A stretch of DNA of 64,000 nt from Undaria pinnatifida (lineage: Eukaryota > Sar > Phaeophyceae > Laminariales > Alariaceae). The stretch is taken from the NCBI GenBank assembly GCA_012845835.1, contig JABAKD010000026.1, forward strand, positions 7,882,058-7,946,057. Direction: 5' to 3'. Below are positions 48,655 through 57,890 of the stretch, piece after piece (position 1 is the first letter of the stretch; the number at the start of each line of letters is the position of its first letter). A model generated the notes under the pieces. That model was not told the origin of the DNA and searched no databases. It was given only the letters and a program-made list of their open reading frames with translations. The translations under genes were made by a program, and so were the position numbers.

Positions 48655-48880
48655 AGCCCTTGTATATTATAAAAATTAAAATACACTTCAGCTGTGAGAT
48701 CGAAGATTTTGTCGAAACTCATCTTTGCAAGCTGTGTGTGATACTCCGACCGCGCGTATTACGGGTTGTGTGTCCTCATTAACCCCTTTACAACTGGACA
48801 CTCGTTTTTGGGGACAAAATTGCTTGGATTTAGTATAGGGCGGGGTTCGGGGGCTCTAAAGGGGGTAAGGATATAGGTCG
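48655..48880 (+). repeat. Family R1, third plus-strand copy, interrupted
   Basis: R1 runs from TTGTATATTATAAAAATTAA to GTGTCCTCATTAA. It is then interrupted by about 88 bp (CCCCTTTACAACTGG to CTAAAGGGGGTAA) and resumes with GGATATAGGTCGGCGA. The ends of the insert are CCCCTTTA and TAAAGGGGG, an inverted pair, and TAA flanks both sides. It looks like a very small inverted-repeat insertion. Confidence 0.75.
48790..48869. mobile_element. Possible miniature inverted-repeat insertion in R1
   Basis: A short segment with CCCCTTTA at one end and TAAAGGGG at the other sits inside a sequence that is continuous in other R1 copies (TCATTAAGGATATAGG). The flanking TTAA or TAA is consistent with a small target duplication. 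Too short to classify. Confidence 0.4.
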
Positions 48881-48904
48881 GCGATACACATGATCATTCT
48901 TTTT

Positions 48905-49105
48905 GGGGGGGATTCGGTCAGGAGTTTTTTTTTTCGTCTCGGCCTCAGTATGCGATTCTCAGAACTGGAATTCTCGGTCAAATAGCTTGGTTCGAGCGCC
49001 GTCTTCGGGGGGCGGCTCCAACGCCCCTCGTCCTGCCGTATCCGTTCCGCGCCTCGACGTGAACGCGGATAGACGCTGAGCGAGACAAGCGAGAAGCGCG
49101 CTTTT
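48905..49105 (+). repeat. Family R3 copy 2
   Basis: Matches 45365-45545 over the whole length. It ends in GAGACAAGCGAGAAGCGCGC, which is also present at 51150-51170. From there an AATAAATTAGGG-ACGACATTTCCAAATT-type segment resembles 51240-51285. Confidence 0.8.
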
Positions 49106-49299
49106 TTTTGTATCTCGGGCGGTATACGCCCGAGGAATTCTTGGATCTTGGCATATGTAGAGCTTGAACGAATAAATTAGGGACGACATTTCCAAATTGG
49201 CATCTAAATTTCTTCCCGACGATGCTTTTTTCATGGCCGCCTCCAAGCGCTTGCCCTATCGTAGCTACTACTACTTACTGCTGTGTGTCGTTTTCTTTC

Positions 49300-49426
49300 G
49301 GTTCAGTGGGTATAGTGCTATACAACCAACGAACGAAGGATGTGTCGCGAGTACGATTCTCACCCAGATCATATTTGGTTTTCAGGAGCGTGCGCGCTGG
49401 AGACGTTGTGAATGGTTATGATAGTG
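49300..49426 (+). mobile_element. tRNA-derived SINE-like element (SINE2), copy 1
   Basis: The head has an A-box-like TTCAGTGGGTATAGTGC and a B-box-like GAGTACGATTCTCACCC. The body reads CATATTTGGTTTTCAGGAGC, GTGCGCGCTGGAGACGTTGT and GAATGGTTATGATAGT. The same order occurs at 50900-51045. It abuts the tandem array that starts at 49427. Confidence 0.55.
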
Positions 49427-50765
49427 TTAAGGAATTAGTGGGGTATTAGTCCGTTTGACCATTTGCAAAAGGTCAACCAATAGCTTACCCAAACTAAGCT
49501 TTATAACACTCTTCCCCCCTGAAACGGCGAGATACCAGGTCGGACGGATATACGGCGGACCTGTCAATATATCCATGCATGCCGTTTCATTCCCTTGGGA
49601 TACCAGGGACAGTATTTTTCAAGTTCGACATGGGGAAAATCTGAAAAGTTTATTATTGTGGATGGTGGGGATCGAACCCACGACCGAAAAACCCATGGTC
49701 TGTCGACGACGTGTTAAGGTATCAGTGGGGTATTAATCTGTTTGACCACTTGCGAAAGGTTAACCAATAGCTTACCCAAACTAAGCCTTGTTGCACTTTC
49801 CCCCCCTGAAACGGCGGGATACCAGGTCGGACGGATATACGGGCGGACCTGTCAATTATCCAAGACGTTTCATTTCCTGGGGATAATCAAGGAGAGTATT
49901 TTTCAAGTTCGACATGAGGAAAGTCTGAAAAGGTTTATTATAGCACCATGTTAAGGACTTTAGTGGGGTTTTAGTCCGTTTGACCACTTGCAAAAGGTTA
50001 ACCAATAGCTTACCCAAACTAAGCCTTATAACAATCTTCCCCCCTGAAACGGCGGGCTCGCAGGTCGGCCGGATATACGGGCGGACCTGTCAATATATCC
50101 ATGCATGCCGTTTCATTCCCCGGGGTACCAGGGAGAGTATCTTTCAAGTTCGACATGGGGAAAATCTGAAAAGTTTATTATTGTGGATGGTGGGGATCGA
50201 ACCCACGACCCAAAAACCCATGGTCTGTCGACGACGCCATTTGTTAAGGAATTAGTGGGGTATTAGTCCGTGTGACCACTTGCCAAAGGTTAACCAGTTG
50301 CAAGTGGCCAAACGGACTAATACCCTACTAATACCTTAACAACCAGTGGATGCGGGATTTGAACCCACGACTAAAAAAACCCATGGTCTGTCGACGATGC
50401 CGTTTGTCAAGGAATTAGTGGGGTATTTGTCCATTTGACCACTTGCAAAAGGTTAACCCATAGCTTACCCAAACTAAGCCTTATACGTAACACTCTCCCC
50501 CCCTGAAACGGCGGGATACCAGGTCGGCCGGGCATGCTGGCGGACCTGTCATTTATCCAAGCCTTTTCATTTCCTGGGGATAATCAGGTAGAGTATTTTT
50601 CAAGTTTGACATGGGGAAAGTCTGAAAAAAGCTTATTATGGTGGATGTGTGATTTGAACCACGACTCAAAAACCCATGGTCTGTCAACGACGCCATTTGT
50701 TAAGGAATTAGTGGGGTATTAGTCCTTCTGACCACTTGCAAAAGGTTAACCAATAGACTAGACTA
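49427..50765 (-). repeat. Tandem array of tRNA-derived repeats (about 290-bp units)
   Basis: TTAAGG-starting units begin at 49427, 49714, 49951, 50244, 50407 and 50700. Full units are 287-293 bp; one is deleted to 237 bp and lacks the tRNA part, and one is broken by an inversion. On the minus strand each full unit has an A box (TGGTCAAACGG) and, 64 bp later, a B box (GTGGGTTCGATCCCCAC, a complete 5-bp T-stem). The body includes CAGGTCCGCCCGTATATCCG and CCGTTTCAGGGGGG. SINEs rarely occur as head-to-tail arrays, so either a SINE was amplified by unequal exchange or this is a pol III-type satellite. No true cloverleaf can be drawn. Confidence 0.8.
50244..50340. repeat. 97-bp palindrome inside the tRNA-derived array
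   Basis: TTAAGGAATTAGTGGGGTAT at 50244 is answered by ATACCCTACTAATACCTTAA ending near 50339. The arms include GTCCGTGTGACCACTTGC and its inverse GCAAGTGGCCAAACGGAC. It can fold into a long hairpin with a loop around AAAGGTTAACCAG. It marks a local inversion of the array junction. Confidence 0.9.
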
Positions 50766-50884
50766 ATAGCTTACCCCAACTAAGCCTTACAACAATAGTT
50801 GTTAGTGTTCTCCTGAGTACTACTAACTTGTAAGTATGTGGAGAGGGTGATAATTAATTAACGAACTGGAAAACATATTTGGTT

Positions 50885-51050
50885 GGTTTTTTGCATAACC
50901 CACTCACTGTGAGTGTCACTGAGTCAAGTGACAGTGGGTAGTGCCATGTGTCGTGAGTTGGATTCTCACCGTCTTCATATTTGTCTTTTTCAAGTGTGCG
51001 CGCTGACGACATTATAAATGGTTATTTTGGTAGTTTAACATATATATGTA
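50885..51050 (+). mobile_element. tRNA-derived SINE-like element (SINE2), copy 2
   Basis: ACAGTGGGTAGTGCCATGTG then GTGAGTTGGATTCTCACCG (B-box-like) and CATATTTGTCTTTTTCAAGT, GTGCGCGCTGACGACATTAT, AATGGTTATTTTGG. It follows the plan of 49300-49426. A further tRNA-5-prime-like stretch, TATAGCTCAGTGGGCAGTGC, sits at 51084-51110. Confidence 0.5.
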
Positions 51051-51169
51051 GTAGCACTACCCACTGAGCTACTGAGTCAAGTGGTTAAGTATAGCTCAGT
51101 GGGCAGTGCTGTAGCATTTCTCCTTCAAATCACTTTGTTTGTTCGAAGGCCGCCGTCCAAGCGAGAAGC

Positions 51170-52063
51170 GCGCAGAAAAATGTATTTTGAACGGTACTCT
51201 CCAGTTAGTTATTCTACGGATCTTCGTGTATGGAGAGGTTGATAGAATAAAACTTGGCAAGACATTATTTCCAAATTAGCGTCATATTTAGTCCCAAAAC
51301 AAATGACGAAATTATTGTAAAAAAAAAACCATGGTACTGTGGTAGGGATCATAGTAGTACTCGTGGTAGATTTGTCTGTAGAATTTCGGTAGGTACACGT
51401 ACATAATACATGGATATAGATGTGGCAAGCGCACGCATGACTAAACGAGGAGGAGGTAGTGGTGATTACGATTACTGCGCCAGGAAAAGCCACACAGCAG
51501 CATTGCGAATGGCTGCGTCCCCGGGGCCTCGAGGGTTGTATTATACAAGTTTTTCCTGTTGTTAAGCTGTGCCACTCGTGGTGGTAGTAAGTAGACAGTA
51601 TCCACGGAAGAAACCAGTGTTGGCATGCATTTGTCCCCGTATCGCATCGTTTAGTGTTTTTTTCCCCCGAGAAGACTCTTTGGAGAAATGTGTGTGGATG
51701 GCGTACTTTGTTGTTGCTGTGGTCCCTGACTCCGTTGCTGTGGCCATTTGCCGGTCAAGTGCAAGCGGTCGTGTTGGTACGTAACTGACGAATAAGTTGT
51801 GTTTTGCTTCGTACTTGACGTGCTCCTTGCTGCTGAGTGCTGATTGATTATCTCTTCTAGTGTTTTTTTTTTGCATACTTACTTCTACTTTCCAGCTCCT
51901 GGACATACAAGCCGTGGTCACAGGTGTTGTCCGTCCCTTCCCCCCCCCGGTTATTGCCTTCATTTTTTTTGGCGCATAGGCTCAGCACCCACTGATCGTC
52001 AATTTCTCATCGAGTGTTCCTAACTCACGCTCTCGCGCTTTCCGCAGGTCAATTAGTGCACAA
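51170..52063. other. Unassigned interval
   Basis: No recognisable gene. The first part resembles the segment downstream of R3 at 49130-49205 (GGATCTT-G--TATG-AGA and ATTTCCAAATT-GC-TC). The rest has short open stretches without features. Confidence 0.45.
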
Positions 52064-52064
52064 G

Positions 52065-52163
52065 ACTATAATTTATACGAGTACGCACTCGGGGAGGTTC
52101 GAACTCACGAAGCTGACCTATACCAGGCTCGAGGATATAACCTGATACACCACCGGGGCCGTG
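52065..52163 (-). mobile_element. SINE1 head, minus strand
   Basis: The minus strand reads GGCCCCGGTGGTGTATCAGG (A box) and later GTGAGTTCGAACCTCCCC (B box). It is head-to-head with the plus-strand SINE1 that begins at 52164; the two share the sequence around AGTGATA at their junction. Confidence 0.6.
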
Positions 52164-52546
52164 AGTGATATAGAGCCGGTCGCCCCGGTGGTCTTGTGGG
52201 GTTACACTCGAATACTACTACTATTAATACAAGCGTTGGTTCTTCCATGAAATGAGTTAAATAACCACCATTGTGAGCTTATTTGTTGGCTTTACAAGTA
52301 TTTATTTGCAGAAGTAAATGGGAAAAAAATGATCAACTAACTGCTGAAATCGCCTACCAGCGTGGGTAGGTACAAATCGACGCGAATCGACGAGGGAAGA
52401 AAAAAAATGCTGAATTATTCTCGGAATAAAAATGAAGGCAGGTACCGTAGTGGGGAGGGGGGAGGGGAGCCCGCTTTATGACCGCGGATCTAAGTTATAA
52501 TACTGGGAGGGCGAGAGTGATGCGAGCATCACAATAAATGGGATGG
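52164..52546 (+). mobile_element. SINE1, uninterrupted copy
   Basis: The head GAGCCGGTCGCCCCGGTGGT parallels 26168-26185; the B box is decayed. The body (GTGGGTAGGTACAAATCGAC, GAATCGACGAGGGA, AATGAAGGCAGGTACCGTAG, GACCGCGGATCTAAGTTATA) matches the two halves of the interrupted copy at 26160-26810. This defines the uninterrupted SINE1 as about 380 bp. Confidence 0.65.
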
Positions 52547-53839
52547 GAAAAATGAAGGAAGTGAAGTGTATTACTGCTGCTGCAATAATACGATACCCAA
52601 GCAAGTTGCACCGATCGACTCGATCTGGACTGACTGCTGTATTATGTAATTGGTCCATGGAAAACTTCTGATCACACGCAGCGGGCATGGTCAGTCACCT
52701 TAGTGACCCCGGATGCTTGATTGAGTAAAAATATCATAAGAAACGCACTCGACACGTTTCGTCGCCAGACTAAAGGGTCAGTCGGCGTGTGGTCGGATTT
52801 ATCCGATCAAAATCTGATGAATGAAGCTCGGAATCGGATCCACTTTAAAACGGTAGCTATTAATAGTAGTACATTGTTACGATTGGCTCATTCCAAGGCT
52901 GCTGTACAGCCCCACAGGACTGTCATTTTTTTTTTAGAGTTGTACACAATTGGTTTGCATTCTGAAAAAAACAGTCGGTTCTCATTTTAGGCTCCGTTCC
53001 CATTTTTCAGAAAACTCTGTTAAATTGGTAGTCTACATCGAACTCTTGGCATTACCTTGAACACTGTACGCGCAGACTATGATTGTGTGTGGTGACTTTT
53101 TTACTCTACCAAGTATTGAATCGAACAATTCGAAGTGCTGCCCTGCCCTACCCAAAGTGTACGCCGGCACCCATGCGGAGCCCTTGTATTATTTATTATA
53201 GGGATGAAATGTCGAAATGTCAGGATTTCATGATGTTTTGTCACACCCAACTGTCAGGATTCCTGACTTTTCCTGGCTTTTTTTTTTGTTCGTTAGGAAC
53301 GGCCCTTAGGCCATGCAATGAACCGCAATGAACACGCGGGCTAAAGGAGGATGCAAGCCAACACACGCACCAGACTAATTGCAACAGAGAATAAAAAAAA
53401 GGGAAAGAGAACAAAATAAAATAATAATGATAATAAACAAAAGGGAAAATATTATTAGTTGTTAATTATTATAATAGTAATAGTAGTTGGAAACAAGGAG
53501 GGAAACAGGACGGCACGAGAAAAACCGGTATTATAGTTAGTGTTTATACCAGATACTACTACTACTGCTGTAGGGTTATTGGCCGAAGACACAGAGTGCC
53601 CCCTGCAGGTCTGCCAATTGAGCAGGTCCTCGGAGAGTACTCACTTTCGTAGCCTTCGTAGAGACGTAGCTTCATTCGATTCCACCAGAGCCCCGGATGG
53701 CTTCCGAGATCGGAGGCACGTGCCTCCGATCTATTTCCTAACTATCCCGAATATAAAACGCCAAACTTATCATACGAAACCCATCCAAATGATCCCAATT
53801 CGGATAATTACAGGCCTTTCGAGGTCGTATCTCAACACT
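52547..53839. other. Unassigned interval
   Basis: No gene is recognised. A TTATTAT/AATAATA-rich low-complexity stretch lies at 53400-53480. A CATGCGGAGCCCTTGTATTA segment near 53172 resembles the junction before R1 at 48645. Confidence 0.45.
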
Positions 53840-54360
53840 AGCCCACCCTGATGAGACGCATATGCAGAAATATGGGAGATTCGGGGAAACTCCGGTTCTA
53901 CGAGCTATATCATGAGTCGAAGATGCGGCTCCTCAAAACCCACTCCCACACCTCTAACCGTCTGGCTATGGAGCCAGGAACACGCGAAGAAAAGCAGTTG
54001 AAGGAAACGCAAACCCTACAACAAGGCAAAAACCACCCATCAAGAACCTGCCGCGTACCGCCGGTGTGGCGGGGGGGGAGAAAAGGCTCTAGAACCTGCC
54101 TCATACCGTCGGTGTGGCGGGGGGGGCAGGAAAGGCTTTACGGCAAACCAACCACAAAAAAGGTACTATGGCGAGACGAGCCCTCGTCGATATGGAGGGG
54201 AACACAGGCGCTAATAGAAGGGAAAAGTCATGGGAAAAACCTCCCGCGGGCCATCGGCAAGGCCGGGGGTTAGACGAGGAAACGACAAATACCCGGGATG
54301 TAAGGTGGCAGCACCTACAGCCCCGCTAGGGGGGAAAGTGTTTAGACGGAAAAAAACAAA
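53840..54360 (+). repeat. Dispersed family R4, longest copy
   Basis: It begins CCCACCCTGATGAGACGCAT and continues with GCAGAAATATGGGAGATTCG, CTCCCACACCTCTA, then a 59-bp tandem pair (AGAACCTGCC-C-TACCG-C, GGTGTGGCGGGGGGG near 54045 and 54105), and ends with CAGCCCCGCTAGGGGGGAAA. A 140-codon open stretch crosses it (53851-54273) but has no known domain. Minus-strand copy at 1740-1866; distant copy at 55690-55990. Confidence 0.65.
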
Positions 54361-54788
54361 GTAGAACAAATACAACACACAAAAAGATAAAAATATGACA
54401 CACAGGCCCGTACATAGCCCTGTCACGTTACGCGCGAACAGGGTACCCTGGTCGCCCCCCGGCTTTGGGCTGAGGAGGGCGTCGGCAGGGCGAAAATTGA
54501 ATAACGACGAAAAAGCGACAGCCCTGCGCCTCAGATAGCGGCGTTTTACCCGAACCCTGACCCGGCACTGAGCAGGGGGTTCGGCAAGACGAAAAAAAAA
54601 AAATGGAAAGAACTGCCCCAAAACCCGACGAAGACTCTCAGGACACTACGAACAACCCAAAGACAACGATTCAAACCTCATAAGCCCAAAAAATGGAGAA
54701 CTATCGAGGAGCGGTGGCGGCTTGAAAGTCAACTGGTCACGACCGCGCCTTGAGATTCGTCTACGTTACGTTGGATCCCCCGGAAACG

Positions 54789-55163
54789 CACTTTTTGGGG
54801 GGGTGTTATAACCAAGATATTTTCAAAGATCCGAAAAAACGTCACGACCACCTTAGCGTTGGTTACAATGTTCTCGGGCTGGGCGGGATTTGCAATTGTT
54901 TACTATTCCCCGCCACGCCGGGGGCCAAGCGAGCCGTCCCCGGGAGGGCGATTTCCACGATCCCCCCTCGCCGAGGTGGGGCACCGACGCCCGTTCTTTC
55001 GCCGGCACGTCGTTGTGCCGCTGTGCGGATGGGACGTGGCGGCATCGCGAGGCCGCCGGAGGCCGAGTGGAGCTCGGGAGCTCGGGAGTCGCCGCTTTTT
55101 GGGGGGGGTGTTATAACCAAGATATTTTCAAAGATCCGAAAAAACGTCACGACCACCTTAACG
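54789..55163 (+). repeat. 75-bp direct repeats enclosing a GC-rich segment
   Basis: TTTTTGGGGGGGTGTTATAA then CCAAGATATTTTCAAAGATC, CGAAAAAACGTCACGACCAC and CTTA-CGT occur at 54790-54863 and 55094-55165, almost without change. The 230 bp between are GC-rich with small palindromes and include the CCGTCCCCGGGAGGGCG motif that also occurs at 6357-6375 on the other strand. Confidence 0.85.
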
Positions 55164-55679
55164 TATTATATAATAAGGATAATAACACACGATGAAAACC
55201 GGTGTAGTACAGTATAGTGAATACAATCCGTGCTCACGACTACATACCGTATCATACCACACTACTATACTGCTGTTACTACGTAATGTAAGTACGAGAG
55301 AACCGCTTCGGGGGAGGCTACGAGTACATAGAGAGAGGTGGTGAACGTGTTGGTTTCTCGTATCCGAGGGCTCGTTGTTTGTTACTGCCATGATTTTTGA
55401 CACGCCACATTACATACATGATAAAGAGTACGGCAGCAAACAGTACGTAGTAATAGGGAGGATTCGTCTCTTCTTGGCTCTCGTCCAACCCCTCCCTGTT
55501 CCCTACACGTGTAAGCCTTCCAAGTACAGAGTGTATAACAGTCCATAACGTAGATCATTTTCCCCCATTTCTAAACAAATCGCAGGCCGTTACCGGCCTT
55601 CCAGGGCTATATCATTCTTACGACACTACCCTCCACGCTCATATAAGCTCTATACGCTAAATAACTAATACGCAGAACT

Positions 55680-56000
55680 TATGGCAGCTTCGGGGTGACA
55701 CCGGTGCCTAAACAAACGCCGGTTCCACTAGCAACATACATGAATCGAAAAAGTGGCTCATCAAACACACTCCCATTGACTCCCACACCTATACCCTTCG
55801 AGGATACTAAACCTCGAGAAGGGACGTTACAAGGGGTGAAGGAAAGGAAGCCTACGCACACCCGTAAGGGGCTTATAAACCATTGACACCGAAGGTGCCG
55901 ATGGCCACAGCCCCAGCGAGGGGGGGGCGGGGGGCGGGTGAAAGTAAGTTTATCCTTGAAAACAGCAAAAAAAAACTAGTTATGCGATATCCATCCCCCC
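55680..56000 (+). repeat. Family R4, diverged copy
   Basis: CGGTTCCACTAGCA, CATGAATCGAAAAAGTGGCT, CATCAAACACACTCCCA and CCACACCTATACCCTTCGAG correspond in order to 53892-53962. ACAGCCCCAGCGAGGGGGGG near 55907 corresponds to CAGCCCCGCTAGGGGGG near 54319. Confidence 0.55.
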
Positions 56001-56070
56001 ATACGACGGGGGCGGGGAAGGGGGTTCAAAGAACGGAAGACCACTCAAACTATAACGTAAAGGCAGTCCT

Positions 56071-57890
56071 GTGTCCAAGCACGAGGGGCCGCTTTACTCG
56101 CCCGAACCACCCCCCCCTGGAGATGAGCTGGGGGGGACCGGAAGGAACGAGCAAAAGGAACGCGTGCGACAAATAATGGTGGCGAAAACGCTTGAGATCG
56201 AGGACGAGGCAGTCAACAATCTGGTCACACTGAAATCGTGCAAGAAAGGCCCTGCCTCGCAAAACACAGTAGTTGTGGAGGGTGGCCCAAAGTAAGAGTT
56301 TCCGAAAGAGGTGTTGCTGTGTATTTAGTGTAATACTCGAACCAAAATACCAGGGTATACTCTATGGACATTCTTCTTCATTATACGTACAGTACGGCGA
56401 CGGTGATGGTGGCGGTGGTGTCGCTAAGCCACGCCCCATCCGCCGGGTATCATCGCCCAAAAACAGCAAGATAACTAAAATACAACACGAAAACAACAAC
56501 AGCATTGCACCAAAAAGAGGCGGTACCTATAGTCTACTTGCTGGCGGGGGCGTATGGCCTAATTTTCACACAGAGTAAACAGAAGAGGAGCAAAGAAGCA
56601 GAACATATACCAGGTATATATAAAAAACACGCGTCTTCGCTCTCTCCCACGGCCACACAATACTCTTTGTACAAGGTAAGCCACATAAACTATCTCCCCC
56701 CGCATCAATAGCAAAACAGTGCTGATATTAATGGGTACCACGTATCTGGTAGATCTCTCTTTAGACCTACCAGAGTTTACCTGCAGAGCTAGCACTACTG
56801 TCGACGCTATCGTCAAATATAGTGAAAATCTACAACAACGGTACTTGTACCTGGTGCAGAGTAATAATAGGCTTTATAGGCCAAAAAGTAAGGCACCAAA
56901 TAATGAAAGCGAGCCAAGAAGAGACCCGCCGATCATACGGCTTATTGTGCACATTATCAGATACAACAACGCCTACATGTTCTACTGCCATAGTGTATGT
57001 TACAATGCTATTAAACACAAATGGGCAGGCAGATATAAAAGAGGACAGAGTCCCTACCACCTCCCACCAGTGCATAAAAACACAAATGGTGTCTAAGCCA
57101 ATTCTTTCACGAGAAAGCCAAAATCTATCCTATACTCTCCTCTGCCACAAACCAACCGCGGCGGGCAGTCGTGGAAAACCGAAAAAGATGCGTTACTTCA
57201 TTGCGCACAATTTGGCCGCAATGATCACCATCGATCGTCCATCATGCATACTGCTGAAACCACCCCGACCGGCAATAACTGCCAAACGAACCGTTGTAGC
57301 ATTCGCAAGTTACTACTGCTACTACCCGTATGCGATGCATGTCGTCCAGCGTTGGGAACTAGCGTCATGTGATTGAACTACTATTCAGATATTGTTGCTG
57401 TATTCTACTCGCCACAAATCAGCATGCCCAGGGGTTCACAGTGCCTCACGCCTCTCATACAACAAAGTCGTCAGGATTGCGATCCAAGTGAACATATACC
57501 GGGCATATATATGTGCCTTGCTCAGTGGACACATGCCATGTCACACAATACACAGGTGATGCACTCACGCTACTTAAGACTCCGACCGTGAAGGTTCAGC
57601 AGCAGTAGACGCCAAAGGGATAACACCACCACCCCCAAAACAAGTGCTGCTCCTGGTGCAACTACTATTTACTGTATATCTACACGACATACAATACAAT
57701 GTCGTTGTCTATCTCCAAGTCAAAGCCTCTCCCACTGAACAGCAATCCCCATGTAATACCATAGATACACAAACCCATCCATGGTATTGTAGTACATAAG
57801 GTCCGGGTACACACCAGAGAACACCCGAGACCAATTGTAATGCTGCAACAGGTACCAATGGTGTCAAAACTTTCTGCCAGCTCGATCAGG
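56071..57890. other. Unassigned interval between R4 and the kinase gene
   Basis: A plus-strand open stretch at 56071-56295 has protein-like composition (NEQKERVRQIMVAKTLEIED, EAVNNLVTLKSCKKG) but no known family. The 184-codon open stretch at 56822-57376 has none either. ACCAGGTATATATAAAAAAC-type short motifs recur, without clear structure. The kinase 3-prime UTR lies at the right end. Confidence 0.4.

Noticed and set aside
49660-49715. Functional class II tRNA genes in the array
   Set aside because: Only the T-arm pairs. The 5-prime half gives an A box but no acceptor stem complementary to the 3-prime end.
49427-50765. CRISPR-like array
   Set aside because: Units are about 290 bp with repeats throughout, not short repeats with unique spacers; the genome is eukaryotic.
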